From positions 1 through 56,272 of the forward strand of contig NZ_QSDR01000029.1 in assembly GCF_003464085.1 (NCBI RefSeq): 56,272 bases of DNA. The letters are read 5' to 3'. Positions 7,465 through 17,490 of this stretch are shown piece by piece. Numbering within the stretch: the first letter of the stretch is position 1; each line of letters begins with the position of its first letter. The position numbers and the translations under genes are program-made. Source of the stretch: Clostridium sp. AM58-1XD. Its GTDB lineage: Bacteria > Bacillota > Clostridia > Lachnospirales > Lachnospiraceae. The notes below the pieces were generated by a model. It ran no database searches, was not told the DNA's origin, and worked only from the letters and a program-made list of their open reading frames with translations.

Positions 7465-10335
7465 ATGAATATAAGTGAACGAAAAAAGGCTAACAGGCAT
7501 AAGAACGACAGACGGCGGTGGGCGGCGGCTCTCCTGATTCTTTGCTTAATGATGAGCAGTCTGAATTTCGAATTTATGCTCGCTTATGCGACCGAAGACA
7601 GTGTCCGGACGTTTTATGTGGGAGATGATGTAAAGGCTATAATTGTGGACGGAGTCCTGAAAATTAAGGGCAGCGGCGATACATATGACTTTACGGAAGA
7701 GACGGCTCCGTTCTTGGAGTATGGCGATGAGATCGATTCTCTGGTCATTGAAAACGGAGTTACATATGTCGGTTCCTATCTTTTCTATGGACTTGGAAAC
7801 CTGAGGGGAGAACTGAGGCTTCCGGAAAGTATCGTCGGATTTGGCGATTATGCGTTTTCCGGTAGAGATAAGTACAGTGCGCCCCGATTCTCCATGATTA
7901 TCAATGAATTTATAGAAGGGGAAATCGTGGAAGATGGCTCCAAGGAATCCGGAGATATCGCCGTTTCCACACCGTCCGAAGCTGTGGTAGAAACGATTGA
8001 CTCCGAAGGTGAGTATGATGGCATAGGAAAGCCGGAGGATATCAGCTCTTCCCGGGAGCCGGAGACAGAAAAAAGAACGGAAGAGGCAGCAGAAGAAAAT
8101 CCGGAAACCGAACCAGGGCAAGAGACGGAAGAGGAGGCTATTCAACAGCCGCAGGCAAAAATCGAACGCCATATGGTACCTGTCGTAGGGGAAGCCCCAG
8201 GAGTAGAGCAAGAGGAGAGCGGTTCGGGAAAAGAAACATCAAACAGCGGTTCCGTACATGATACGGCAGGACAGACGGGAAGCAGTTCGGAAAATACCGG
8301 GCAGAATACCGAGCAGAAGGCCGGAGAAAAGACTGAAACAGAAAAAACAGAGGACCAGGCCGGGGCTGAGAAAGGAGAAACAGCAGGCAAGGATGAGGTT
8401 TCCGGAGAAGAGGAGAATAAAGACTCTTTGCCGCCGGCTGATGAAAACAATGAATCGGACGGCACAGGCGGCTTGGACAGCACAGTTATTTCGGATAATA
8501 CGGATCATTCAGACAAAGAAGAAAATACAGAGTCTGCAGAGTCTATGGAAAATGCAGACGGTATAGAAAAAGATGAGAAACCGTCTGCTGCAGGCGGAGT
8601 CCCAGACGGGGCTTTTGACAGCGGTTCCGGTGGAGGAGCAGATGCTTCAAAATCAGAAGAAGACGAGGAGATTCCGGACGATATTGAATATGATGTAGAA
8701 TACATTATCGAGCAGAAAATCGAGAATCCGGAGACACTTTTCTATGAAGGGCAGACCGGCCTTATGATCTGCTCGGAAGACAACGGATCTTTTATTGAGG
8801 CTGGGGAATATGCAGGGTACGAGCTGGCGGACGGCTTTATGACGGTGACTCTGGATGAGATGGTGGATATGGAGCTGCCTGTACGGGACGGCCGGATCTG
8901 TCTTCCGGAATGCCCAAAAGAGCTGGTATATCCGGAGGAGGATGAAGGCATGTTCAGCCGCCGGTTTGCAGGATGGTCGTCAGAACAGGATGGATCCGCT
9001 CCGGTACAGGAGGCAGGAGAATTCATGGATGTAATGGAGGGTGACCAACTGAACCTGTATTCCGTTTGGGAAACTGCTGGAAATTATGAATTCTGTATTG
9101 AAAAGGACCGGGAAGGGGATATCGCAGTCTATACCCTGACTGACAACATTACGGGGGAAGTACCGGAATATTCAGATGGTTACATGTTTTTATATCAGTG
9201 GCAGCTGTCTGAACAGGAAAAACCTCATGATGACAGACCGGCCGGAGAGCTGAATGACCGTCCGGTCAGGACTCCGTCCGAGGTTTATAGCGGGAATTTT
9301 GGAGAGGATGACGGATGGGAGGACATCCAGGGAGCGGATGCTCCGGTATACCGTCGCCATGTAGAGCCGGAGGGCGTTTCCAGACAGGTCCGGTGTGTGA
9401 TAACAGCAGTAAAGGTAACCCGCGCCCGTTCAACCGAAGGGCAGATTACCATGTTGTCAGAACAGGTTACCGCCCTGTCGGAGCTAAAAACGGTTTATGT
9501 TGACCAGCAAATTGGAGATGATGCAAAAGACGGAGCTGGCGCCGATCCTGGCAATCCGGTTCAAACGATGGAAAAAGCGGCGGAGCTTTTAAGCGAAAGC
9601 GGTACGGTCGAAGATAATAAAATTATCCTTTTGAGCGGTTATACAATGAAGACAGCAGCGGAGGGAGAGTTTTTAAAAAACACTCCAAGAAATGTTACAG
9701 TCAGAGGAAATACCGGCTCGGAAACGTTTTCGATAGAAAAAGGAAGTAATGGTGAATTACTGCCGTTTACATTATATGGAGACGTTACCTTTGAGAATAT
9801 GACCCTTGGCTTGCAGCACATATATGGAAACGGGCATAATATTAAATTAGGAACGAATGTCAAGACATCAATACGTCCGTATTTGTATGGGGCGGGTAAT
9901 AATAACATGTCGGATAAAGTCGGAAGCATAGAGGTATTAAGCGGAAGCATCGTCAGAATTAACGGGTATCTAAGATCAAATAGTGATGTCGATGCGGACA
10001 ATAAACTGGCTGCTATAACGGTAGGTGGTACGGCAATTGTGGACACGATTATCGCAGGGAGCGCCAACGGAAAGCTTTCAAACGGTAATGTGGTCATTAA
10101 CGTCAAAGGAGGTCAGGTAGGTTATGTGGTCGGAGGCTGCCAGGGTCATCAGAATACGCCGGCTCCATATTCAGGAACGACAACGATAAATATATCGGGC
10201 GGAAAGGTCACTTCGATATACGGGGCCGGATCGGGCAGAGTCAGCAGTATTCCAACCTTCTGTGGCACGTTGAATATCAATGTTGCCGGAGGAGATGTAG
10301 ATAATATTTATGGCTCCGGTTCGGCGGCTATATAA
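7465..10335 (+). CDS. Giant surface adhesin, N-terminal fragment
   Basis: 956 residues. A basic N-terminus and hydrophobic core with a plausible cleavage after AYA (about residue 42) mark export. Next comes a BspA-type leucine-rich element (NGVTYVGSYLFYGLGNLRGE to LPESIVGFGDYAFSG). A long acidic Glu/Ser/Gly linker with no fixed fold follows (about 140-410), then an InlB-repeat-like stretch around RRFAGWSSEQDG. From about residue 675 (VYVDQQIGDD) a beta-helix begins with turns such as NVKGGQVGYVVGG and NISGGKVTSIYGAGSG. The frame stops at 10333-10335, but the same repeat pattern continues immediately in another frame, so this is the first part of one gene of about 2280 codons. Confidence 0.75.
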   Translation: MNISERKKANRHKNDRRRWAAALLILCLMMSSLNFEFMLAYATEDSVRTFYVGDDVKAIIVDGVLKIKGSGDTYDFTEETAPFLEYGDEIDSLVIENGVTYVGSYLFYGLGNLRGELRLPESIVGFGDYAFSGRDKYSAPRFSMIINEFIEGEIVEDGSKESGDIAVSTPSEAVVETIDSEGEYDGIGKPEDISSSREPETEKRTEEAAEENPETEPGQETEEEAIQQPQAKIERHMVPVVGEAPGVEQEESGSGKETSNSGSVHDTAGQTGSSSENTGQNTEQKAGEKTETEKTEDQAGAEKGETAGKDEVSGEEENKDSLPPADENNESDGTGGLDSTVISDNTDHSDKEENTESAESMENADGIEKDEKPSAAGGVPDGAFDSGSGGGADASKSEEDEEIPDDIEYDVEYIIEQKIENPETLFYEGQTGLMICSEDNGSFIEAGEYAGYELADGFMTVTLDEMVDMELPVRDGRICLPECPKELVYPEEDEGMFSRRFAGWSSEQDGSAPVQEAGEFMDVMEGDQLNLYSVWETAGNYEFCIEKDREGDIAVYTLTDNITGEVPEYSDGYMFLYQWQLSEQEKPHDDRPAGELNDRPVRTPSEVYSGNFGEDDGWEDIQGADAPVYRRHVEPEGVSRQVRCVITAVKVTRARSTEGQITMLSEQVTALSELKTVYVDQQIGDDAKDGAGADPGNPVQTMEKAAELLSESGTVEDNKIILLSGYTMKTAAEGEFLKNTPRNVTVRGNTGSETFSIEKGSNGELLPFTLYGDVTFENMTLGLQHIYGNGHNIKLGTNVKTSIRPYLYGAGNNNMSDKVGSIEVLSGSIVRINGYLRSNSDVDADNKLAAITVGGTAIVDTIIAGSANGKLSNGNVVINVKGGQVGYVVGGCQGHQNTPAPYSGTTTINISGGKVTSIYGAGSGRVSSIPTFCGTLNINVAGGDVDNIYGSGSAAI

Positions 10336-13300
10336 TGGAATGTGCGGACGGAACGCCGTCTCAGGTAAACATAAAGGCTTCAGGCGGTAAAATCGGAAAT
10401 ATATTCGCAGCCGGAAAAGGCGGGGACGGCGCCATGACTTTCACGCTGACTCCTGCGGCAGGAAAGCCCGAAAACATGGGGAGTCTGACCGGAAATGCAG
10501 AGATCAGTATCGGCGGATCGGCCTACGTAACAGGCAGTATTTATGCGAGCGGAGAAGGGTATTCTCCCGATGGGATCACATATGATACAACGAAAAATGC
10601 GTATTCAAAGGGAAATATTTCGATTAATGTTGAGGGCGGAACGATAGATGGGAATGTCTACGGAGGCGGAAAAGGAATTGCCAAGGAAGGATATGAGGAA
10701 TGTGCCCGTGTAGAATCAGGTTCTAAGGTCTTGATCGACCTTTCCGGCGGAACCGTAAAGGGAAACGTCTACGGCGGCGGAGAACGCGCCGAGGTGGAAG
10801 GTTCTACTTCCGTCATGATCTCTGCAGGCTCTGTGAACGACTGCGTTTACGGCGGTGGCGAGAACGCGGGAGTAAAAGGCTCCGCCTCAGTTGTTATAAC
10901 AGGAGGCATGATAGAGCACAAAGTCTATGGAGGCGGTAAAGAAGGATTAGTGCAAAATAAGACCAATGTCAGCATTACGGGAGGTACAGTAAACGGCTCT
11001 GTCTATGGCGGGGCATACGGCAAAGCAGGCGACCGCTTTGTTCTGGGCGGTTCGACAATTAATATGAGCGGCGGATGGGTGAAAGGAAACCTGTACGGAG
11101 GCAGCGAACTGAGTGATGACGGACCGTCCTCAGGAAGTCCTCAGGATTTGATTTTTGTCAATTTAACGGGAGGAACGGTCGGCGGCAGGGTGTTCGGAGG
11201 CGGCTATCAGGGAAAGGTAAACGGTTCTACCCATGTACATATAGGAACTGGGGCGATCGGCAAGTGTAAATATTACAGCGGTCATAAAGGTGAAATGCCC
11301 AGTCTGAATGCAGCAAAACTGTCTATCGGAAATTCTGTATACGCCGGAGGTGATTATGGCGACGGCGCGAGTTATGATACCGTTACAATAACAGGCTTTT
11401 CCCATGTCTACGTTGATGGAACCGGGTATGATTTCGGAAAAAATTCCAGCTTGAGCATGGATATAGCAGGAGGTGTCTTTGGCAGCGGCGCTTCCTGTGA
11501 TGCAGGAGATAAACGTATGGTTACGCTGGATAACTTCGGCGTAAAAAAAGAAGATGATGTGGGAAAAACGATAGGGGCGGGAACGACTCTTACATCGATT
11601 CAGCGGGCGGATCAGGTGCGATTGATCAATTCTCATGTACGGCTTTCGGGACAATCAGACCTGGCAAATGCGAATCAGACGGCGCTGTACTCCTTGAACA
11701 GGATTGGAGATGAGGGGACGAAGCAGGAACTGGGCAAGGTAGGGAACGGTCTGGCATTGGAAAACGGCAGTACACTGGTGCTCGATTCTGCGGTAAATGA
11801 AGTGGCAAATTACAAAAGTGTGGATAAAAATGAAGATGAGGTGGCACCTGAAGATCTTTCAAAATACCCAAACACGATCATTCTTGCTACAGGAACGGTA
11901 TTACAGATTTCTTTGAAAGAAAACTCGAAAGTAACATACGGCGCGGTATCAGGCTATTCTTATATTATGGCAGATGACAAGGCGACCGCCTATGCCTATG
12001 CCCGCATAAAGGAAGGGGAGGGAGCTGGCGACGGCGGTTTTTTCCTACAGGGTGAGTCGAAGGAACTGGACTATACGAATGTGACAGGCCAGGGATTCCG
12101 CTATTGGAAGATCGGGGATGACAAGGCAATTGCAGTCCGAGATACTGTATTGACTGCTCAGAAGCTTACGACCGCACCTTCCGACGGATTTTCACTGGCG
12201 GAAGGCGCAATAACTTTGCTCCCGGCAGAAAAGGATTCTACGTATAGGATCAATAATATTACAATTCCAGATGGAATCACCCTCATAGAAGGGGCAAAAA
12301 GAGGGGACGGCACATGGACTTCGGCTGATACGGGACAGGTAAAGGATACGGAAAAAACGAGAATCAGTGACAGCCCGCTAAATACATTTGGCCTGTATAT
12401 TGAAACGAGCACAGGATTTTCTCCCGGCACCGGGAACGTAATATCAATGAATACGGTAAAACCGGATGATAAAAATACGATCATCGGCAAATCGGCCGAC
12501 AGTCAGAAAGGCATCGTTCCGGAAATTAAGTTTTATCTTACATACGCCAACGATGGGATCACCCAAAGCAGGGATTTAGGCACAGTGAATGCCGAGATAT
12601 TAAGATACGAAGGCAGTACAGTAAAAGAAACAATGCAATTAAATATAGAAATCGTAACAAAAGCGACGGACCTGGAAGCACAAAGCGTGGATCTCTATGC
12701 GACCCAGAGCGGTAGTTATGCGGGAAGACTGAAGATTCCGGCTGGTTCCGGCAGGACGATTAGCCTTACCGGAGTAACGAAGGAATTTGACACGGGAACG
12801 TCTCTTGTACCGTATCACCCTTCCAATCCTTCTGAAAGCCTTACCGGCCATCAGATTTCTGTGACCATGGAACCATCGGAAAAACAGCAGTGGAAGAGCG
12901 AAGGGCTGATGGAAGGCGTTTATGATTTAAGCGAATTTTCTGATGAGAGCAAGATTTTGATTGGATCGACTGACAGCAGATTTGAAGCTTCTATCGATTT
13001 CACCCTGTATAATACTTCCAATTTTGCATCTCAGGAACAAAATGATAAAATCATTTTGAATCTCCAGGATGAGTCAGGAGTGTCGGTACCGATCACGCTG
13101 GAAATTCATTGGAAAAAATCAATCGTATCAGAGATAAAGACAGGAGCAGGGAAATACTATCATACGCCCGCCGGAGGAGGCATAACGGAAGTTTCACAGG
13201 GAAGTTCTGTTACATCCGCTTACTCGCTGGATGGCCAGGCCGCTGCCGGAGAACTGTGGCTGGAACTGCAGAGACAGGACGATAAGACGACGCTGGCAAT

Positions 13301-13559
13301 TCCAAAAGGAACGAAAATAACGATGATTTACGGCAGTAAGTACTATATTTACCGGGTAAAGGCAATGAGGCGAATTATAGAATTCTGCTGTCCGAATTTA
13401 AGGAGATGTGGACAGAGAACGGGCTTACGGGCCAGGTCAGCGGATCATTTACAACGATTGTGGATTTTGATTCTTCAGACGGACTTACGGCAGATATGTA
13501 CAGCCTTCACCTGCGGAATGAAAAGGGAGCCGATTCTCTGGGAGCCGACTTTACTGTAA
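10335..13559 (+). CDS. Giant surface adhesin, middle fragment
   Basis: The continuation after a one-base shift near 10330. It holds at least ten beta-helix turns of the form GGTVxGxVYGGG, for example ISGGTVKGNVYGGGERA-like units and TGGMIEHKVYGGGKEG. Beta-rich non-repeat domains follow from about 11600. The authentic sequence leaves this frame near 13346, where one T appears to be missing; the last 70 residues of the reading frame (from about RVKAMRRIIEF) are therefore spurious. There is no independent ribosome site at 10335. Stacked GG-x-V-YGGG turns are typical of long adhesins that stand out from the cell surface. Confidence 0.7.
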   Translation: MECADGTPSQVNIKASGGKIGNIFAAGKGGDGAMTFTLTPAAGKPENMGSLTGNAEISIGGSAYVTGSIYASGEGYSPDGITYDTTKNAYSKGNISINVEGGTIDGNVYGGGKGIAKEGYEECARVESGSKVLIDLSGGTVKGNVYGGGERAEVEGSTSVMISAGSVNDCVYGGGENAGVKGSASVVITGGMIEHKVYGGGKEGLVQNKTNVSITGGTVNGSVYGGAYGKAGDRFVLGGSTINMSGGWVKGNLYGGSELSDDGPSSGSPQDLIFVNLTGGTVGGRVFGGGYQGKVNGSTHVHIGTGAIGKCKYYSGHKGEMPSLNAAKLSIGNSVYAGGDYGDGASYDTVTITGFSHVYVDGTGYDFGKNSSLSMDIAGGVFGSGASCDAGDKRMVTLDNFGVKKEDDVGKTIGAGTTLTSIQRADQVRLINSHVRLSGQSDLANANQTALYSLNRIGDEGTKQELGKVGNGLALENGSTLVLDSAVNEVANYKSVDKNEDEVAPEDLSKYPNTIILATGTVLQISLKENSKVTYGAVSGYSYIMADDKATAYAYARIKEGEGAGDGGFFLQGESKELDYTNVTGQGFRYWKIGDDKAIAVRDTVLTAQKLTTAPSDGFSLAEGAITLLPAEKDSTYRINNITIPDGITLIEGAKRGDGTWTSADTGQVKDTEKTRISDSPLNTFGLYIETSTGFSPGTGNVISMNTVKPDDKNTIIGKSADSQKGIVPEIKFYLTYANDGITQSRDLGTVNAEILRYEGSTVKETMQLNIEIVTKATDLEAQSVDLYATQSGSYAGRLKIPAGSGRTISLTGVTKEFDTGTSLVPYHPSNPSESLTGHQISVTMEPSEKQQWKSEGLMEGVYDLSEFSDESKILIGSTDSRFEASIDFTLYNTSNFASQEQNDKIILNLQDESGVSVPITLEIHWKKSIVSEIKTGAGKYYHTPAGGGITEVSQGSSVTSAYSLDGQAAAGELWLELQRQDDKTTLAIPKGTKITMIYGSKYYIYRVKAMRRIIEFCCPNLRRCGQRTGLRARSADHLQRLWILILQTDLRQICTAFTCGMKREPILWEPTLL

Positions 13560-14308
13560 ACGGTTCCGCAGCAAGCGTGGCGCTGGGTGGGGGAGACGGC
13601 CTTTCGCGTGGGAAACACCAGTTCCATTTCAATATCAATGCCATGTCGGATACGCGTCTGGCGGACGGAGCAGCAATTGTTCTGTCTCCCGGAACAGGAG
13701 GTGATATCCCTGAAGGAACTGTGTTTACATACGGAGGAATAAAGTATTATCCTGTCAACGGACGCGTTTATATTCCTGTTGAGAATTACAATAGCGGTCA
13801 GATCGTAACGATGGACACTGGTAATACTGCCGGTCTAATGGTAGGAGAGAACAGGATGTCCGTACGGCTGTTTTCAAAGGGGATCAATGCAGGCGGCTCA
13901 GAAATTGATTCGGCGGAGACCGTTTATACTGTAACGGCAAATCCGGCATACAGTCTTAAAGTTCATCTTTCTGAAGGAGGAAGCCGCGTAGTGCCGCCGG
14001 GAGCAGGGATGGTATTTGACGTGGAATACTCCATTGTAAATGGAACAGGAGCCGATAACGTTATCGGGATACAGGTTTATAGAAAGGACGCCGGCATATA
14101 TGATAATCCGGAACCAGACGGAGCATGGCCGGTGAGCGGAAATGGAAAGTTAACTGCCGGAACCGGCAGTCATCGTATTTCAGTATCCGTCCCCGAATCT
14201 GCTGTTCCGGGAACGTACCGGCTTGTATTTGAACTGGGCGGCCAAAAAGTTCCTTATAATATCATTGTCCGGGAATCTGAACATATAAAAGAAAAAGATG
14301 GAGTTTAA
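13349..14308 (+). CDS. Giant surface adhesin, C-terminal fragment
   Basis: The authentic frame resumes at 13349 with LPGKGNEANYRILLSEFKEM. The first ATG is 13406, inside that sequence. About 320 residues of Ig-like or beta-sandwich character follow (GSFTTIVDFDSSDG, YSLKVHLSEGGSRVVPPGAG, PGTYRLVFELGGQKV). The protein ends KEKDGV with no LPxTG motif, no membrane segment and no SLH or cell-wall-binding repeat. If the C-terminus is complete, it is held on the surface non-covalently, perhaps by the fibre proteins of the same operon. Confidence 0.65.
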   Translation, partial: LPGKGNEANYRILLSEFKEMWTENGLTGQVSGSFTTIVDFDSSDGLTADMYSLHLRNEKGADSLGADFTVNGSAASVALGGGDGLSRGKHQFHFNINAMSDTRLADGAAIVLSPGTGGDIPEGTVFTYGGIKYYPVNGRVYIPVENYNSGQIVTMDTGNTAGLMVGENRMSVRLFSKGINAGGSEIDSAETVYTVTANPAYSLKVHLSEGGSRVVPPGAGMVFDVEYSIVNGTGADNVIGIQVYRKDAGIYDNPEPDGAWPVSGNGKLTAGTGSHRISVSVPESAVPGTYRLVFELGGQKVPYNIIVRESEHIKEKDGV

Positions 14309-14352
14309 GAAAAAGAAATAGTTAAAAAAGAAGTAGTTAAAAAAGAAGTATC

Positions 14353-14420
14353 GCCCTCGATACCAGATACGGAACCAGGCTGCGGACCTGGAATGGAATC
14401 TGATATCGAGGGCTTTTGTG
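14353..14420 (+). terminator. Palindromic repeat copy A acting as terminator
   Basis: Copy A of the dispersed repeat family. Arms 14353-14368 and 14398-14413 pair over 16 bases with one mismatch. An inner stem CCAGG/CCTGG caps them and a T-rich run (TTTTGTGTTTT) follows at 14414. It lies 45 bases after the adhesin stop and most likely terminates the surface operon. Confidence 0.75.
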
Positions 14421-14699
14421 TTTTATATGGATCCTTGTCAAGACAGGGACAAATGTCTGACAGCACCGAACATTACAAGCTCATAGAGCGGGGGGCCAGG
14501 TTCGCCGGCGGCCTGCGCGCGGAGCGCGTTGGCTATCGTTTCAGCCTGTTTTAGGGATATTAGGACTGATTTGAGTATTCTTCGGTGAAACGCAATTGAT
14601 TTATCGCCGCATTAATGATAATATTAATACAATAAATGATTTATATAATTGGAACAAGGTTTAATAAAATAAGCATATTGCTGTGAGAGAGAGGAATGG
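14421..14699 (+). promoter_or_regulatory. Intergenic region with promoter for chemosensory operon
   Basis: No gene is visible between the surface operon terminator and the first chemosensory gene. A GC-rich hairpin (CGCGC/GCGCG) lies near 14516-14528. A sigma-A-like promoter candidate is TTGATT (14596-14601), a 17-base spacer and TAATAT (14619-14624), about 75 bases before the first start. I do not see a clear sigma-D (TAAA/GCCGATAA) motility promoter. Confidence 0.45.
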
Positions 14700-15104
14700 A
14701 TGGAAGATCAATATTTATGCTTTGAATCGTTTGCCTTTCTTTTTTTAATACCTCTAAATCACGTGGAGTATATTATGCCAGCCGCTCAGGTGACGAACGG
14801 AGGAATTGATTATGAAAATCGAGTAATAACCGTTCTCGATTTTCAGACTATTTTGAAGGAAAATCCGCCGGAAAAGAAATCCCATGTTATTATCATCCGG
14901 GACGGAAGTGGAGGTTATTTCGGTTTGATGGCAAAAGCCGCATTGGAGGTTATAAAGATTGGGGCCGGGAGGAAACGGAAACTGCCGGAAGAAGTGATCA
15001 GCAGGAAAAACAGTTTTATATCAGAAGCAGTCTATTTAGAAGGTCAGGATCAGTGGGCTTATATTATAGATGGAGATAAGCTGCTTGAAGCAGAGGGAAT
15101 ATAA
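14700..15104 (+). CDS. CheW-like scaffold protein
   Basis: A 134-residue single CheW-like domain with GAGG about 5 bases upstream of ATG 14700. The strand pattern fits the family: an N-terminal FLIPLNHVEYIMP segment, then ENRVITVLDFQTILK and SHVIIIRDGSGGYFGLMAKAALEVIKI. CheW proteins couple receptors to the histidine kinase CheA. The similarity is moderate, and this may be a divergent scaffold feeding the c-di-GMP enzyme that follows 3 bases later. Confidence 0.65.
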   Translation: MEDQYLCFESFAFLFLIPLNHVEYIMPAAQVTNGGIDYENRVITVLDFQTILKENPPEKKSHVIIIRDGSGGYFGLMAKAALEVIKIGAGRKRKLPEEVISRKNSFISEAVYLEGQDQWAYIIDGDKLLEAEGI

Positions 15105-15106
15105 AT

Positions 15107-17452
15107 ATGTATAATATTGATTACAGCAGGAAGAGAGATCCGATGACCGGACTGTGGTCGGAGGAGTGGGTCAGCAAAAAAATAGAAGATTATCTGAATT
15201 CGGAAGAAGAGAGCGGAAGCGCCGCATTCTGTCTGATGGAGGCGCCCTTACCGGATCAGGGATACGAAATCAAAGATGGGAATTCCATGCTGAAGAAGTT
15301 TGCGTTTGTACTTCAGCAGACGATGAGAAAATCAGATTTTGCAGCAAGGGTCGGAGAACATCATTTTATAATTTTCATCATGGGCTGCAAGGGGCGCAGG
15401 GATGCGCTTGAAAGGCTGCTGTTTTTCAGGAAGAACATGAAAGAGGAAGGAATCGGGAACAGCTGTATATTTCAGGCGGGGATTGTTCTGTGCAGCAGCT
15501 TATGCCATCCGAAGTGTTCTTATGAGGAACTGCTTAATAAAGCAAAGGGAGCGCTGCAGCGCTCCCGAGGGGAAGAAGGCGGATTCTATGCAGTTCCCTG
15601 GGATACAACGTTTAACAGGGATGAAACTGGATGGGAGTTGGAACCTGCAGGCGAATACAGGATTTCGAGAAAAGACGCCGATATGGATTTTGTTGGCGAG
15701 ATAATGGAAGGCTTTCAGCACGCTGAATCCTTCCAAAATGAGATAGAGAGGGATCTGGAACGCCTTGGTTCCTATTACGGTGTCGACGAGGCATATATCG
15801 TAGAAAGAACAGCTGGGGAAAGAGGATATGAGATTACTTACGAATGGAAGAAAAACAAAGGCCGTGTTGAAAATAATAATCTAAAGAGAGTTCCTGGTAT
15901 TATCGGGGAGAGATATGGCAGGCAGTTTGACAGCCGGGGCATGATTATATGTACTTGTATGGAAGCTCTGGAGGAGCTGGATCCTGTCATGGCAGAACGG
16001 CAGAAGCTCAGAGGGACGAGATCGATGATGCAGAACGCAGTTCTGGAATCAGGCACCTATATCGGTTATATCGGAATTGCGGACGGAAGCAGGGAACGGC
16101 TGTGGACGGACGGAGAAATCATGACATTTTCCATGGTCAGCATGATTATTTCATCCTATCTGCTCCAGCTGCGGGCGAAGCGTTCATTGGAGATTATAAC
16201 GGATTACGACCTGCTTACGGCTGCATGGAATTATAATCGTTTTTTGGTTCTGGGGAGTGAAAAGCTGGTTAGCGACGGCGTACCTAAGGCAGTTGTTACG
16301 GTAGACATTAAAAATTTCAAGATGATTAATTCCCAGTATGGTTATGAAAAGGGGAATGAAGTCCTTGTAGAGATCAGCAACCTCCTGAATTTCTTTACGG
16401 CAGGCAGCGAATGTTACGCCAGAATCGAGGCGGACAAATTCGTTCTTCTGTTGGAATACCAGATGCTGGACGGGCTTCAGCAGCGCTTAAAACAGCTGAT
16501 CCGCCGTGTGGAACAGATTCCGGAACAAAAGCTGGGGGTATCCGTTACATGCATGGTAGGCGTATGCCTGGTGGAACAGGGGGACAGTGATTTATCAGTC
16601 CTTGTAGACCATGCGAATATGGCAAGAAAATCATTGAAGGACTATCACAAAAGCGTATACAGTTTTTACAACAAAGAGGCGGAGCAGAAGCTGATCAAGG
16701 AAAGAGAACTGACGGCCCGTATGAAGGGAGCGGTGGAAAAAGAGGAATTTGTAGTTTATTACCAGCCGAAATTCAGCCTGAAGGCCAGGAAGATCATTGG
16801 AATGGAGGCTCTCGTCCGATGGAAAACAGGGGTGAATAGCCTGGTGCCACCGGATGAATTTATTCCTCTCTTTGAAAAAAACGGGTTTATTACGGAATTG
16901 GACCGGTATGTTTTTGAACGTGTATGCAGGCTCCAGAGAAGATGGATGGATGAGGGGCGGACCGTGCTGCCTGTAAGCGTCAATGTTTCCAGAATCCATA
17001 TCAAGGAAGCTGATTTTCTCACAAAGCTGACGGATATCTGCGGAAAATATGAAATTCCGGCGAAAAATCTGGAACTGGAAATTACAGAGAGCGCGTTCCT
17101 GCATAATCAGGAGATTGTAATGGCCGTGGCCAGGCAGATTAAAGATGCAGGCTTTCTTCTTTCCATGGATGATTTCGGAACGGGATACTCATCACTCAGC
17201 CTGCTGAAAGATCTTCCGGTGGATATTATTAAACTGGATAAGGAATTTTTTCAGAAAAAACTAAATAAGAGGGAGCGAATTATAATCGCAAATGTCATTC
17301 GAATGGCAAAGCAGCTGGATATACAGGTGATTTCAGAGGGAATTGAAACAAAGGAGAATGAACAGTTTCTGAAGGAAATCGGCTGCAATCTGGCGCAGGG
17401 ATATCTGTACGGCAGGCCGCAGCCGATCGAGGAACTTGAAACGAAGCTATAG
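15107..17452 (+). CDS. GAF/pseudo-GGDEF/EAL c-di-GMP phosphodiesterase
   Basis: A soluble 781-residue multidomain protein. An N-terminal GGDEF-like fold (RDPMTGLW near residue 10) has VGEHH at 82-86 in place of GGDEF and should not make c-di-GMP. A GAF-like region follows (about 200-370). A second degenerate GGDEF domain has RIEADKF at 439-445. The C-terminal EAL domain looks active: EALVRW at 567, SVNVS, ELEITES, DDFGTGYSS at 688, KLDKEF, SEGIET and QGYLYGRP. The predicted reaction is hydrolysis of c-di-GMP to pGpG. Lying inside the chemosensory operon, it is a likely output or feedback component rather than a housekeeping enzyme. Confidence 0.88.
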   Translation: MYNIDYSRKRDPMTGLWSEEWVSKKIEDYLNSEEESGSAAFCLMEAPLPDQGYEIKDGNSMLKKFAFVLQQTMRKSDFAARVGEHHFIIFIMGCKGRRDALERLLFFRKNMKEEGIGNSCIFQAGIVLCSSLCHPKCSYEELLNKAKGALQRSRGEEGGFYAVPWDTTFNRDETGWELEPAGEYRISRKDADMDFVGEIMEGFQHAESFQNEIERDLERLGSYYGVDEAYIVERTAGERGYEITYEWKKNKGRVENNNLKRVPGIIGERYGRQFDSRGMIICTCMEALEELDPVMAERQKLRGTRSMMQNAVLESGTYIGYIGIADGSRERLWTDGEIMTFSMVSMIISSYLLQLRAKRSLEIITDYDLLTAAWNYNRFLVLGSEKLVSDGVPKAVVTVDIKNFKMINSQYGYEKGNEVLVEISNLLNFFTAGSECYARIEADKFVLLLEYQMLDGLQQRLKQLIRRVEQIPEQKLGVSVTCMVGVCLVEQGDSDLSVLVDHANMARKSLKDYHKSVYSFYNKEAEQKLIKERELTARMKGAVEKEEFVVYYQPKFSLKARKIIGMEALVRWKTGVNSLVPPDEFIPLFEKNGFITELDRYVFERVCRLQRRWMDEGRTVLPVSVNVSRIHIKEADFLTKLTDICGKYEIPAKNLELEITESAFLHNQEIVMAVARQIKDAGFLLSMDDFGTGYSSLSLLKDLPVDIIKLDKEFFQKKLNKRERIIIANVIRMAKQLDIQVISEGIETKENEQFLKEIGCNLAQGYLYGRPQPIEELETKL

Positions 17453-17490
17453 GAGACGGGAGAAGAATTGGAAGGAAGAGGTGAGGGGAT

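Noticed and set aside
8142..8705. Several long overlapping frames on both strands inside the adhesin linker
   Set aside because: They arise from the low-complexity acidic region and lack starts with ribosome sites.
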